From Trichobilharzia regenti (Eukaryota > Platyhelminthes > Trematoda > Strigeidida > Schistosomatidae): DNA of 64,000 nt. Made by a program: the position numbers and the translations under genes. The DNA lies in the NCBI GenBank assembly GCA_944472135.2, contig OX235263.1:11639517-11703516 (forward strand). The letters are read 5' to 3'. Under the pieces are notes generated by a model. The model did no database searches. It worked only from the letters and a program-made list of their open reading frames with translations, and was not told the DNA's origin. Every line of letters begins with the position of its first letter. The stretch's first letter is position 1. Below, in pieces: positions 21,976 through 33,639 of this stretch.

Positions 21976-22544
21976 TACTGATAGATTAGATTACATGGAT
22001 ACAATTATTATTTGTTGAATTCCACATAGTAACGTAAGTGATAATACTATTCAACTTCATATGCAAGTTTGAAGGTACGAATATAGATTACAAGGCGCTC
22101 AGAGACATGAATACATAGGATTAGAACAACAGTTACAACGTATGTAAAATTAATATTTGATAACTGGGAAATAATTTTAAATAGAAATAAAAGTTGACAA
22201 TTACTTTCAACTGATATGAATTACAGGAGGCTTAGAAAGAAGATTACACAGAGATAGAATGCATTCCAAGTGTAAACAAAATGAGCATGGAAACAAATTG
22301 AAATCAAAATTTTCAACTTGAAATGTAAGTTAGTAGGCGTGAATATAGATTACTAGAGGAAGGATTAGAAGTGCGGTCAGAAGGAGCATGGAAACCAACT
22401 TAAAATAACCGAATTTGTAACTGAAAAAGTTGGATGAATTGAATGAAGACAAACAGAGAAAAATACACACACAGAGAACAAACTAAAACCAGAAAACTGA
22501 AGGATAAGGGAACACACCAAACTAGGTCCATGGTAGTTGTAAAG
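21976..22544. other. Unassigned AT-rich stretch
   Basis: Contains two related segments near 22050 and 22320 (GAATATAGATTACnAGG), hinting at a short local duplication. No gene. Confidence 0.35.
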
Positions 22545-23100
22545 GCTGGACTAGTTTCTTTTGAACACACAGCTCCGGCTTTTCATTGCATATGGCGAGA
22601 TCTTCCACAGTACAAAGAAGTCGGATACACATACTATCTTTGGTAGATTTTTGTTTACTTTGTAAACGACTCTGAATTATGAATCACTTGAGATGATATG
22701 ATAGGTATTGCCGAGATGTTCAGTTAAGGTGCTTCTGATTGAACCAATGCCCTTTGCAGCTATGCTGGATGTTTTTCTCTAACACGTTTTAATAAGGTCC
22801 TCAAAGAACAACCTATTTACCTAGCTCTACACGGGCAAGTAAACTGATATATGCACACTGAAGTGGTCATATGCGCCAGCCTGTACTTCCCGCGGATCCG
22901 AAAAAGTGGGCGGCTGGAAGATATCAATGACTCTTAGTGTTGCTGCAAGAAAAGCCTTCTTCAGGGAATTGGTGATTATTCTTTTAAGGATATCTGCTCT
23001 GCTTGGTCTTTCCTGAATTCGAGATTCAAATAAAATGTTTTCTTTGACACTGAAGTCCATTTTTCTCTTCAGATTCAAACAGGAAGTCAGTATATGCATG
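22545..23100 (-). pseudogene. P4-like Penelope element, linker to C-terminus
   Basis: The minus-strand frame at 23099-22827 reads CLNLKRKMDFSVKENILFES and DILKRIITNSLKKAFLAATL, the P4 linker. Around 22840-22740 are decayed nuclease codons, and near 22640-22550 is LLCTVEDLAICNEKPELCVQ followed by KKLVQPLQLPW, the PLE C-terminus. Frameshifts separate the blocks. Confidence 0.7.
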
Positions 23101-23189
23101 CGATGCTAATAATAATAATACTAATCACTTTATTTCGAACAATAATAATCATACACAACAGAATTTTTAGCATTACGTAATCAAATCGA

Positions 23190-23530
23190 GGGAAGAATGA
23201 AGATATCCACTGACCAGAACAAGGAAAGATAGACAACTCCTTCTTTCTGAACAATATGAATCCAATTTCAGTGGTTAAGCAGTGACTGCTTCAGAAAACT
23301 TGACGAGAACTGAACTCTTTTGTCCGTTGATAATTTTGAAGGATTTCGCGACGTACACCTCATGACCTGTATCAACGAGATGTCTGGCAATGACACTATT
23401 GTAGACATCTATTCTTCTTACAATTAGGTTTTTTGTTACATGTTCAGAAAATCGGAGGTGTCCCTTTCACTCTGTTCTCCCTGTGCAATTGATGGCAGAG
23501 ATACATGCGAATTTGTGCATACTGTCTGTC
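23190..23530 (-). pseudogene. P5 Penelope-like element, GIY-YIG and C-terminus
   Basis: On the minus strand about 23530-23290 reads HKFACISAINCTGRTE, then LRFSEHVTKNLIVRRIDVYN, VIARHLVDTGHEVYVAKSFK and IINGQKSSVLVKFSEAVT, the GIY-YIG core (here NCTGRTE) and following helix. It ends near 23200 at the SLPW-type C-terminus. One stop lies after GRTE. RTE-1 sequence begins immediately upstream at 23535. A CTGT tetranucleotide run is at 23519-23533. Confidence 0.75.
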
Positions 23531-23534
23531 TGTC

Positions 23535-24970
23535 TGTTTTCGACATAGAACTTTGCACAAATGTGCGGAAGTTCAAGTCGCCACATTCCGTGTAGCACGC
23601 GAAGCAAGAGAAGAAAGTACAAGAAAAGCATAATAGAAACAGTGAGCAGAGGTGTGAGACAAAGGGGTAATAAAGAAATACAAAACAGTTTCATTGAAGA
23701 TCATAAGTCACAGGGAGTGGATGCATCTACGCCACTGAGAACGATTTTGAGCCATGTCACCAATTGTTTCCAACCATAGATTTTTGCCGTCCCGAGGACC
23801 CCAGCCTGGAAGTCTACACCTTCCTACGTGGCTAAGACCAACTGTTGTGGATTTCATTGACTGATGCCAAGTTTTTGTTTGACCGCCGCTAGCTTTTTTC
23901 CAGCCTGACCCTATATCCGCTAACATAGCTCGTCGAGGGAGGCGATGACTTGGCATACGTAACACATGTCCTAACCATCTCAGTCGATGTAGCTTTACGA
24001 CTTCGTCGATTGATTTCCCCTGTTTACCTAGAACTCTACGCCTAACCTCCATGTTGCTCACCTTATTATGCCACTTTACACGGGAAATAGAACGCAGGCA
24101 CCTATGATCAAAGACAGCTAGTCTTTTCATGTCTTCCACTCTCAGTGGCCAGGTCTCACAACCATAAAGGAGGACGGAGCGGACTGATGAGCAGTACACC
24201 CGCCCTTTGGTCGATAGTCGAACATCTCGTCTACGCCAGAGTCGGCGTAAACTGGCAAATGCGAAACGAGCCCCCTGTATTCGTGCTGAGATTTCGTCAG
24301 AGATCAACCCGTTGGGGTTGATGGTACTTCCCAAATAAGTGAAGCGGTCAACGTGCTCTACCACTTCACTTCCTATTTTTAAACTAGGCGTCGATGTAGT
24401 CCAGTCCTGTAACATCATCTTGCATTTGGCGGGAGCGAATCGCATGCCAAACATTCGTAGATTGCTGCTCAAGGTGTTTAGAAGACTCTGCATTTCATCA
24501 GCGTCTTCGCCTAGAAGGACTATATCGTCTGCATATTCCAAGTCAACGAGATTATTCCCCGGTAGCAAGTCAATCCCTGAGTCGCTGAAGTCACTTAGGG
24601 TTAAGTCCATTAACACATCTATGATGAAGTTGAATAGAAAAGGAGATAATGGGCATCCTTGACGGACACCACTGGTCGTCATCAGTTCAGATGACAGCTC
24701 GCCGTAAGCCCTCACCTGGCTGTATGAGTACGAATAGAGTGCCTTAATCAGTGCAATATATTTTCTCGGAATTCCCTTTACAGCCAAGCATCTCCAGAGA
24801 ACTTCCCGATCGACAGAGTCGAATGCTGCCTTTAGGTCAAGAAATATAATGACTGTTGGACGCCGGTAGGAATGCCTATGTTCTAGAATCTGTCGGAGGG
24901 TGAAGATATGATCAATACACCCTCTTCCTGGTCTAAAGCCTGCCTGGCTCTCTCGTGTTTGTGCATACAG
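23535..24970 (-). mobile_element. RTE-1 LINE, second subfamily, 5'-truncated
   Basis: It comprises the open frame at 23708-24960 plus a 3' UTR (23535-23707). The 3' UTR and C-terminus are repeated at 53455-53935. The 5' break is inside the RT, just before the QAGFR motif. Confidence 0.85.
23708..24957 (-). pseudogene. RTE-1 LINE RT and C-terminal domain, long open frame
   Basis: The frame is open for over 400 residues on the minus strand, but the element lacks endonuclease and RT N-terminus. Motifs: ESQAGFRPGRGCIDHIFTLR near 24955-24895; IIFLDLKAAFDSVDRE (first catalytic Asp) near 24850-24805; SGVRQGCPLSPFLFNF near 24680-24630; LEYADDIVLLGEDA near 24545-24505; FTYLGSTINP; LLYGCETWPLR; HRLRWLGHVLRMPSHRLP; RLPGWGPRDGKNLW and NRSQWRRC before the stop. 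All RT catalytic residues from motif A onward are present. It differs from the 2.3-5.2 kb copy enough to be a separate subfamily. The absence of stops implies a recent insertion. Confidence 0.88.
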
Positions 24971-25784
24971 TTTTAGTTAACATGGGAAGGGTATCTTTCC
25001 ATCTTTTATTACACCAAATGTCATGATATCCGATAAAAAGAAGCCGAATTAGATGCAGGTTAAGTTCTGGCTAGCTACTTACTCAGTCTTCTGTTGACGA
25101 TCGCTGCAATGTATTCACCTTTAAAATCTAGCTGAATGAAGACAGGCTTTTTCTCACTGTTATTTGTTTCGCATTTGAGACTTCAGATCTTCCGTTCTTG
25201 TTGATAAATCTGTGACGGTAACCACTGTTTTTCAACATGTTTCCGAGAACCAGAAATTATCTCTCTAATTTTTTTCTGTAGAGCATATTCTCCTGAATCT
25301 GTAGAATGAATTTTTGATTGGTGCTCGTTCATGGCTATTTTAGATAAAAACTGTTAAAATGTAAGTACTGTCATTCCATTCATCAAGGGGAATAAATGCA
25401 TGAAGTTTCTGAATAATACTAGTGAACAGTTGTTGAAGGTATTATCATCAGTAAAGAAAACTTTGAAGGGGTTTACTGGGTTTAATGGCCTATATTCAGA
25501 TTTTTCCTAACAGTTGCACTCCTAATGGAATCACTGCTGCCTGTCTGCAACAAAACTGTCAAACTATTTACATGGACCTTGACTTAAAGGGAGACTTAAC
25601 CTGCAAAGAATTTCACCATTTTTGAGAAGCACATTCTTCGCAGCAACACTGAATATAGTGCTCTCATCCGTCAACTAGTCTGCAGAATCCTGAAGAACAA
25701 GAGTTCGCATTAAACCATTTCTGCGTATATATATATATATCAGTCCACCTGCTCCTGTAGATCTGGATATATTGGCGTCTTGAC
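24971..25784. other. Unassigned region
   Basis: No readable protein motif on either strand. A TA microsatellite lies at 25725-25741. Confidence 0.4.
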
Positions 25785-25945
25785 ACGTATCCTGTCTAAA
25801 CGAGTTCAAGAACGTTATCCCACATGGCTGAAGAAAGGTGACAGGTGTTCTGTAAGTGTTGAAACAATTGAAAACCTTATCAAAACTGTTCATTCTATCT
25901 CTGTCAAAGTAATCAACAAAGGGAAGAACAACCTATCGAAGACAA
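25785..25945 (+). pseudogene. Penelope-like GIY-YIG fragment
   Basis: One frame reads LSKRVQERYPTWLKKGD then ENLIKTVHSISVKVINKG, resembling the EHLPxWLKKG and FKVIY blocks after the GIY-YIG core. About 50 codons remain; SINE-1 follows directly. Confidence 0.5.
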
Positions 25946-25964
25946 TACGCTTTACAGGACTTCG

Positions 25965-26290
25965 TCATGAGCTGACATCAGTTAGAGAACCATTGGAAAG
26001 CCTGCGAGTACAAGACGGCTGTTTCATCCTAGTTTGGAACTCTTCATCAGAACGCACCCACCGGGATTCGAACCTAGGACCTTCTGGTTACAAGGCGAGC
26101 TCGTATACCATTATATCACTGGGACCCGACTCAGTGGTCCATGAATTCTAACTTCTGCCAAATCAGGATATAGCGCAACCGCTAGCCAATGTCTTCGGCG
26201 AGTATTTGTCCTCACACCCGACCTGCTGCATCCTACTGGTCACCACTTCTCACTAGAACCTCAGGTAACTACCTATCTAAATAGGGCAAG
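25965..26290 (-). mobile_element. SINE-1 copy (left half of inverted pair)
   Basis: Complete layout on the minus strand: 5' leader (26290-26160), box A AGTGATATAATGGTATACG, box B GGTTCGAATCCC, then a hammerhead-like segment at 26008-26053. In that segment the first core base is changed (ATGAAGA in place of CTGANGA), so it should be inactive. It faces the plus copy at 26330-26625. Confidence 0.8.
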
Positions 26291-26329
26291 TCGCTAGTGA
26301 GCATCTCATTGATATTCAAGTGCAGCAGG

Positions 26330-26625
26330 TTGGGTATGACGACAAATATTCGCGAAGACATTGGCTAGGGGTTGCCCTATGTCGTGAATTGGCAAAAGTT
26401 AGAATTCGTGGGACATTGGATCGGGTCTCAGTGGCTTAATGCTATACGAGCTGGCGTTATAACCAGGAGGCCCTGGGTTCGAACCCGACGGCGAGTGCGT
26501 ACTGCTGAAAAGTATCAAACTAAGACGAAACAGCAGTCCATTACTCCCAGGTTTCCCGATGGTTCTCTAACTAATGCCAGCTCATGATGAAATCCTGTAA
26601 CCAATCAAATCCCGACAAACCAACA
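26330..26625 (+). mobile_element. SINE-1 copy (right half of inverted pair)
   Basis: Leader, box A CAGTGGCTTAATGC, box B GGGTTCGAACCC, and hammerhead remnants (GTACTGCTGAAAAGT, GACGAAACAG). Core G8 is changed to A. It ends at CAAATCCCGACAAACCAAC, the family's full 3' end. Confidence 0.8.
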
Positions 26626-27010
26626 CTTGAATACAATGCGCTTTCTACCTTCCTTCACTGCTAAGGCTGCAGTCATTCAGATAAATAGATTGGGCTTTGA
26701 ATACAAATAAGTTATTCAACCAATCCTGCTACTATGGTAACTAACCAGGTGTTTTCTACCAACTCGATTTCGTGTTTGTTTTTCAGTCATTATAACCCTT
26801 GCATTTCTTGCGAACGATTACGCGAAGACACATTTGCCTCGTCTATAAGTGCATTCTAAACACAACGCATCCATCAAATTATTTATCCTATTAGTTAACT
26901 CTGATATGTTGAGGCGATTCCTCTTAGACAAATTTAAACAGAGGGTTGCAGCGAAGAAAATATTCTTTTCGATGAAGTCATCAGCTGGACCGTAAAGTCG
27001 AGTATTTTTT
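26626..27010. other. Unassigned stretch with a PLE-tail motif
   Basis: 26950-26995 carries the inverse of CAGCTGATGACTTCATCGAA plus a 5-bp GAAGAA/TTCTT hairpin, a block also seen near 36.73, 43.67 and 58.2 kb, probably the P4 tail. Confidence 0.4.
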
Positions 27011-27148
27011 TATTATAGCTTTATTCCACACAGTATTTTAGTACATGTATGGAATTTTCAGAATGTGATATCAGTAGCCCAAATTTAGCAGGTCAGCCAT
27101 TGATATCAGGTGTGCATCGGCCGGAAATCGAACCCCAGACCATGTGCA
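27011..27148 (-). mobile_element. SINE-3 copy, 5'-truncated
   Basis: Body and box B (GGTTCGATTTCC) are present. The box A half is lost at about 27148. Confidence 0.65.
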
Positions 27149-27890
27149 CAGCACTCATCTAATATGCTGCAGTTATCATTCAATATGTTGCATGGGAAGA
27201 ATCTCCAAGCCATTGCGCGATGTGAGGTAGGCTCACTCAATGCTAGTATGATCTGGTTGTACTGACCTTGTTGGGAAAGACCTGTGAGAAGAGACTCCAT
27301 CCGGAATTTCAACAACTCGTAGTCAATACTGATGTCCAGAGGCAGCGGTCCTCACACAGGGAGATTATGTTATAAATTTGAAGGATGTATGTTGGCTTTC
27401 TGGCCACAGCATATTTCAGAAAGTTCATATGAGTCTGATTTCATCTTGAAACTGAGTTCAGAGCGCCTCCGACACCAATTTTTGTATCAAGCAGAGTGAC
27501 AGGCATACAGACAATCAAAGCAGAACACGAGCTGCGCAGAGAATGCTTATTCCACGAGAATCAGTTTTCAAAAGTGCGCGGATCTAGTCTCACAGTCAAT
27601 TAGGCTTTCTTCTCTTCACTAAGGCTGAAATCCTGCAGCTGTTGTATCTCTTGACCCAGACAGTTGACTCCTGAGCCTCTTCCCACAGGGAAAGAAAATA
27701 AAACGTTGAGTGGCGTTCAACATATAGGTTTTGCTTTCATTACAATTAGAATTAACGGTGTTATGGTTGTCATTACTGAGAGACTACGAAATGTTATCAA
27801 CTTGAATTACTTTTCTTCTAAGTGCCATACGTGAATTCACTCTCCATTAATATAAATTATCGTGAAATGTATGCTGAGTATGACAGAGCT
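27149..27890. other. Unassigned region
   Basis: No repeat or coding frame placed. Confidence 0.35.
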
Positions 27891-27892
27891 CT

Positions 27893-28160
27893 GGGTAGCC
27901 AAGCCGTTTAAGGCACAAGACTGGATGTTCTCATCGACAGTGTGGGCATAGGTTCGAATGTTACTTTCGATACTTACTTGTGCGTAAATGGTTTATTGAC
28001 GAAATACCGGCCAACCACAGAATCAGTCCAAATCTGACTCCCAGTAGGTAATAAAACTCGGTAAGGAGTAAAGTTTAGGTTCCAGAGTAGCAACTTTACC
28101 CGGCAAAACAGTTATTCTTCAGATCTCAAGCTTAAAGCTCTATGTTCCAATTGGACAACA
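27893..28160 (+). mobile_element. tRNA-Leu-like SINE fragment
   Basis: The head reads GGTAGCCAAGCCGTTTAAGG (box A of a class-II-like tRNA), with AGGTTCGAATGTTAC as box B about 55 bases on. A tail ending TCTATGTTCCAATTGGA recalls SINE-5 ends. Single copy in this window. Confidence 0.5.
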
Positions 28161-29299
28161 AAAATATTATGAAAACACCCTACCCAGATCTAACTTCTTA
28201 GCATATCTTGTTGTTTTCATATCACGGTAATTAGGTTCTTTACTTTACTACACCAACTTCTGCTATACTGCCTCACATCACAGCCTCAAGAATGTTTACA
28301 ATTTCATTGCTGTACTGTATCCTGTTGAACGCGAATCTGTGAAGTGAAAGGTGATACATTATATGCTGCACAACAACCTGACCACAGAAATAACTTTACA
28401 CCTTTTCATAGCAAAAAGATCAACAAAAATAATGTGTACATTATAAATCCTTTGAGGTGAACTATTAATAAAGTTGTTTACAGATAAATGAAGCCCCAAG
28501 GGTAGAAATCATCAAGTCAATAATAGAGAAATATTATCCAACGAGCTGAAAGGAAAGCTTAGAGGTGGAATTAATCTGTCAAAATGAAACCATTTCACTG
28601 TCTTGAAGTTAGAACATGCCCAGTGTTTCTTCTCACAATATTACATTTATATTAAATCTAACTAACCGTCAGATTGAGAGAAATAATCGAGGTGAACCGT
28701 CTGTGGTACATTGTTTAGACGAAATAAGACAAAAGTTTACAAACTTCCATCTAACGAAGGCCAAAATCGGTAGTTAAAACTAAAAGCTCACACCTCATAT
28801 TAATAAAGGCGGTTAGCTAAAGTTTTCAATTACCTTAGTCAACGGAGTGACAGGGGAATTACAGAATTCAAATAGAAGCATCAAAATGCATAGAAGAATC
28901 ACTGTTCAGTTACTATCCTGTTGGACTTCACGACATCGATGACACGAATCTGTAAGAATTTTACACTGTTACCAGACAAATAATTTATAGTCGAAATGAG
29001 CCAGCTGAAGTGTTTTACTCATATAATTACATGGAACTTTATAGTGTTGTAAAAGTTTCCTTTCAGGGGAATTGTTCTCAAGATCTCTACAATCGTACCT
29101 ACATTCGACAGGGAATTCATAATCATGTCAGATACTGGTAACTGTCTACTGCGTAATTTGAGGTGTAGTCTGTGGGGGACTGACTAATTGGAGATCAGAA
29201 AACACAGACTGATTTTGGAATTTGAGCTTGATTACCGAGGGGAGAAAATTAAAGCGATTGTAGTTCAATCCTCAGTTAATTTGTCAAACCTGGATACTT
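28161..29299. other. Unassigned AT-rich region
   Basis: No recognisable motif on either strand. About 29150-29220 weakly resembles 58.3-58.4 kb. Confidence 0.4.
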
Positions 29300-29450
29300 T
29301 GCATTGACTCACGGTTGCATGCAAGAACTTCGAATACGCTACTTATACAAAACCGAATCCCTGGCTTCCGAAGCCTGAAACAGAACCTCTGCTATCGAAA
29401 GCTCTACATATACTCACGTTACCTTACCCTGTTCCCAGTAACATTCTTGC
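29300..29450 (+). pseudogene. Penelope-like C-terminal fragment
   Basis: One frame reads LQELRIRYLYKTESLAS, similar to LRIHHLYIAQSLAIQDLKPD at 35.05 kb, followed by a decayed CIQKR region. Only the last part of a PLE ORF. Confidence 0.4.
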
Positions 29451-29464
29451 AATGATTTGTTATT

Positions 29465-30475
29465 AATATTTCCTTTAGTTCCTAGAGTAATATAGGGCTT
29501 CAGCCGCTCATCCCCATTTAGTTCAGTTCTCTGACAAAGTTTTCACCTGGCTCCACGTCTGCCCACATGATTTCATCTCCTCATCACATGACCTCCCCAT
29601 GTCACCCCACCCTCTCATTGACGACCAACTCGACGCCTCCCATTCAGTCAGGTTCCCCTGGAGCGTAGCCTGGTGTTTGATGTCACCTGATGGTTTGTTT
29701 TCTTAGAGTATGGCCAATCCATCCTCACTTCTTCCTGCATATTTGTTGCACAGTTGGTTCCTGCTAAGATGGTTCGTTCATTGCCAGAGATCTCTGCTGC
29801 CGATCGTGACACGCCAAGTCTCTGATCCGAACACTAGGTAGAACTGACCTCACATTGGAGTTGAAAATCCGGATCTTATTCTCATTTTCATGCTGCGTGC
29901 TGTCGACCTCCACACAGACTTGAGAGTAATGAAAGCTTATTTTGCTTTCCCGATCCTCACTTTGATGATGTTCTCAACAGCCTCTTCCGCATGTAGTTGA
30001 AAAGATGCCCCTGAGGTCGGTAGGTAGTTGAAGGAGGTGGCTTCTTTAAGATTCCTCTCATTTATGCTGACTGCTGTTTGTTGCTGTTGCTGCCGTTGGC
30101 CAGGAATCTCCATCATCACTACTGTCTTCTCTATCTTCAACTGAATTGAAGTCCTATATTCGATGCTTCTTCTGCCGACTTGCTGCTTTTTACTTGCATA
30201 TCTTCCAGTTTATTGGAAATCGGATATATATCATCGACGAAGTCCAGATCCTTCAAGTATTTTGTGTGTGTTCATCTTATGTCAGTCTCCTTGCTGTTTG
30301 CTGCTTTCTGCCGCACTATCCAGTCTATCGCAATCAGGAAATCGATCATTGGAGATAGTAGACAGCCAGTCAGCCTTGTCTTACTCCCGTCTTCACTTCG
30401 AAGTATTCCGTGAGTTTCCTGTTGTGGATTACTTAGCATACAGCTTTTTTAATACAACTGTTGGATGAGATGTAT
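29465..30475 (-). pseudogene. RTE-2 LINE, RT palm to 3' end
   Basis: On the minus strand: TGSMRSEVKTGVRQG-like codons near 30420, LKDLDFVDDIYPISNKLEDM near 30255-30195 (catalytic box FVDD), MKIEKTVVMMEIPGQRQQQQ and INERNLKEATSFNYLP near 30140-30020. The 3' end is near 29465 (GAAGCCCTATATTACTCTAGG). Frameshifts occur throughout. Compared with the 19-20.2 kb copy it has FVDD instead of RVDD, so the two were inactivated independently. Confidence 0.75.
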
Positions 30476-30484
30476 ACATATTTA

Positions 30485-30640
30485 CGGTAGAGTATAATTT
30501 CATTATGGGTAAATTTTGTTTTCATAAAGTCTCATAGTGTTACACAGTAATGTTTACTGATGATGTTCCAAGCACTATTGATTGCTCATAACCATATCAA
30601 GGCACTACTGACACGACTTCCTAACTTCATTTATGTAGTT
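30485..30640 (-). repeat. P2 tail copy
   Basis: Shares the tail block with 9.94, 13.97 kb and, inverted, 63.1 kb. Confidence 0.55.
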
Positions 30641-30694
30641 CCATTATTTTTCATTGACTGATTTGATTGGTAGTAGTATTTTTTTTTGATTGCA

Positions 30695-30850
30695 CATTAG
30701 TCAGTAACTAGTGTAATGTTTCTAGTCCTATCTTCGGTGCAGACTGAATTCTATCAGTCAAGCTTCCAATGTGGCCACCATGCTAGGTGGCTCGCCGTTA
30801 CGGTGCACTGTGAAATGTTGGTATTAGATGGTTGTAGGCGATCGGCCGTT
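30695..30850 (-). mobile_element. SINE-4 fragment
   Basis: The reverse complement matches 10960-11080, the 5' extension of SINE-4. Next to it (30825-30850) lies a piece of the SINE-4 3' end, in an order that suggests two joined copies. Confidence 0.5.
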
Positions 30851-30859
30851 GTTTGGTTG

Positions 30860-31060
30860 ATCCCACCAGCGACTGATCCAAGGAGCTTCAGGCTACAACG
30901 CGACCCCGTTGACTATTCAGCCACTGGGCGGAATCCTAATTCCTGCCGATCCACGTGACCAGTGACCGATATCATTGGAGAATACTTGTCCTCATTTAAC
31001 TTGGCAGACTCCGGTGGTCACGAATTTCCGCTACAACTCCAGACAATCTCACACTGTGGT
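30860..31060 (-). mobile_element. SINE-1 5' half
   Basis: Leader and box A region of SINE-1 (ATTGGAGAATACTTGTCCTC, CCAGTGACCGATATC) on the minus strand. The 3' half is missing. Confidence 0.6.
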
Positions 31061-31129
31061 TATTCAACAGTGGGTACTAAAATTATTTTAAACTGAAGCT
31101 TTAAGGAGATTTAGTCAATTTCAGGATTG

Positions 31130-31260
31130 ATAATTATCTCCGATTTGACCCTTGGAGTGGTAATTGTTGCGTACTCATGAAGAGTCCCAAACAAGTACGA
31201 AACAGCACTCCCTGGTTTTCAGTGGTTTACTTACTCTCATGTCATTTCGTCAACAATCTT
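31130..31260 (+). mobile_element. SINE-1 hammerhead half
   Basis: GCGTACTCATGAAGAGTCCC, TACGAAACAGCACTCC and the SINE-1 3' body on the plus strand. The core is mutated. Inverted relative to 30860-31060. Confidence 0.6.
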
Positions 31261-31908
31261 GGAACAAGTGTCTTTTTTTCTGGCACATAAGGTGATATAT
31301 CATTGTAGACTTGGGTTACGAGCGTCAGTGGATTATTGCCATGCAAACTTGTCATTCATTTGCACATGGTATGTTTGCAGAGTTTCACCTTAGAGATATT
31401 TTAAAATCCTTGATAATTTTCTCTATGCACTTCACACTATAAATAATCTTAGTAATAATATTGCTGTTCTTGGAATATGCTTCTTATCAGACTGAAAAAA
31501 ATTTATAAGTTTTATGTTGGTTAATCGATTGATTGACTGAGATTGACTACCTGACCGCCCAACCGACCTCCAGCTTGCCTAACTGATTGACTGACTGACT
31601 GACTAAGTGACTGACCGGGGGAAAACTTAACTGACTGACATGAAGCAAATAGTTCACTTCGTTATAGAATAAAATGCAGGTTTTAGTGATTTCTGTTTAA
31701 AAACAGCAGGAGGATAATAAATTTAAACTTGTACTTTATTTATTTTTTTAGGACGAAATGCACGTGCGAAATAGGAAAAATAGAAGTGGTATCTCTAGCT
31801 GTTATACTACAAGTCATATGTAGACGTAGTATTTGTGGTTTTGTGTAGAGTTACGGAAGTGAGTTATAGTTTTTGCTGTGACCAATGATGAGAGATAGGA
31901 TATACTAT
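31261..31908. other. Unassigned region with TGAC tetranucleotide repeats
   Basis: 31528-31640 is a degenerate GATT/GACT repeat. No gene elsewhere in the stretch. Confidence 0.5.
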
Positions 31909-32203
31909 TGTAACAACAGAAGACAAGGACCAGGCAACAGATCGTTTTATTATGAAAATCAACACGTATTTATACATATTTCACATACATTATTATAGCT
32001 TATGCAAGTAGACAAGCGCAGTTATCTGATTGGTTGTTTATCAGAAGTTAGGCAGACAAACGCAGGCTTCTGATTGGTTGTTTCGGGATTCCTCGACAAA
32101 TAGAGTTCTCTATCTGCGAATCACATTTTGCCACGTTAACTTTGCTGTGATTGGTTGTTGAATCAGCCTTGCTCATATTTTCTCACGGCCTGCTCTCACC
32201 ACA
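31909..32203 (-). mobile_element. Solo LTR (family shared with 44.3 and 48.0 kb)
   Basis: On the minus strand it begins TGTGGTGAGAGC and ends GTTGTTACA, with TG...CA ends. It has two CCAATCA-type boxes and a polyadenylation-like signal before the CTGTTGCCTGG block. Flanks CTAT and CTAA give a 3-of-4 target duplication. No gag or pol beside it, so probably left by LTR-LTR recombination. Confidence 0.75.
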
Positions 32204-32544
32204 CTAATATGCCCTTAAGCACCCTAGTCTCTGGACGATAGTTACTAGGATAAGAATTGAAAACAAAGCGTATCTGATGTCATAGGTCAAGTGTAGACTA
32301 ACACAAATTTTTTTTGTGTATTAGACTTCGAAACCTACTGCAAAGATGTAACTATACTAAAAGCATTTTGCAACGGCAGCCTAGCAAGAACTCTGAAGCT
32401 TTCCACATATTCAATATCATAATAAGACCATGAGACGTAAGAAGATAGAATAGGTTGTGCCAGCAAGAAGACTCTATAATATTTGGGCTTTGTGATTGAT
32501 TTATGTCCAGTGTTACACAAGCTCAAAGACTTACAGGGATTTGA
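32204..32544. other. Unassigned stretch
   Basis: No coding frame or repeat recognised. Confidence 0.35.
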
Positions 32545-32885
32545 TTGGTTGGTTACAGGATTTCATCATGGGCTGACATCAGTTAGAGAGTCAGAGGAAA
32601 ACCTGCTGGGAGTACTGGAAAACTGTTTCGTCAGCCTAGTCTGGGACTCTTTACAGCACTGATACATCGGGGTTCGAACCCTGGAACTTATGGCTACAAG
32701 GCGAGCTAACTCGTAAGCCATTAGACTACTGGAACCCGATCCAATAACCACTTCATGAATTTCAACTTCTACCAATCGTCGACATAACGTGATCACTAGC
32801 CAATGTCTTCAGTGAGTATTTGTCCTCACACTTGACCTACTTCACCCTACTTGTTACGACTCTCCACTAGATAGTCACTAGATAG
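32545..32885 (-). mobile_element. SINE-1 copy, full layout, decayed hammerhead
   Basis: 3' end (GGATTTCATCATGGGCTG), decayed hammerhead (32612-32660), box B GGTTCGAACCC, box A and leader up to 32885. The hammerhead core has lost CTGANGA. Confidence 0.78.
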
Positions 32886-32924
32886 TAGAGAGTAGAAGTA
32901 TGGTATGAGGCTTTCGGTAGCACT

Positions 32925-33112
32925 GTTCAATTTCGGCCTTGCCGATATGCTAGTAAGTTGTTGTTATAATGAACTGAGATTTCCTTAATCTATGTAGAAT
33001 TTTATTTATTGATAGTGTACTAACTGGAGGCAATAGGGTAGTACAATGCTGAGAATTTCATTCTGTATTCGCAAATACTGTTTTGGAATAAAGCTTATTA
33101 TTATTAGCAGAA
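32925..33112 (+). mobile_element. CR1-B LINE 3' UTR end
   Basis: Ends TTTTGGAATAAAGC plus TTATTATTATTA. Matches 12590-12775. Confidence 0.8.
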
Positions 33113-33639
33113 TTAAGTGTTCTATCCATATGATTTTAATATTTTAATATTAAAGTTTTTCACTTCCTTATACTTTTCAAAAATGACATTTTGTTCCCTC
33201 ATTCTACTTTTCTTTTGAATTTAGTATAACCGCAAACATCCTTCATTGACTTGTGAGCGCTTTTAAAACTCTCTTTTCTAATCATATCGTCAGCGGAACT
33301 TGCCTAAAACCGACTTTGATTATCCAATAATAATGATGATAATTATGGCTTTGCTTCAAACAGAACATTTCACAGAATGTGGAATTCTCGTTGTGCAGAA
33401 TAATATTTCCCTATTTTTCTTTAAGCGTTAACATAGAAGGAGGGGAGAAAATTCTCACAGTCTGACAAGAGGAGACTTGTCGATTTCCAGCACAACGTAA
33501 AATATCTATTCACAATACTGTTAACAATTTGGTTCAACAGCATCCCACCAGCTTACTGTTAGCTTTAATGGCCCTTCATAATGTAACAAAGTATTTATGA
33601 CGCATCCCTGTAAAGATTAAGATGCAGCAATAAAAATGA
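33113..33639. other. Unassigned AT-rich stretch
   Basis: No recognisable feature. Confidence 0.35.

Noticed and set aside
25965..26625. Regularly repeated short blocks considered as a CRISPR-like array
   Set aside because: The repeats are dispersed SINEs with tRNA boxes and target duplications; spacing is irregular and the genome is eukaryotic.
30146..30468. Three overlapping plus-strand frames rich in Leu and Cys
   Set aside because: They lie antisense to the RTE-2 fragment (FVDD box on the minus strand) and share its degradation.
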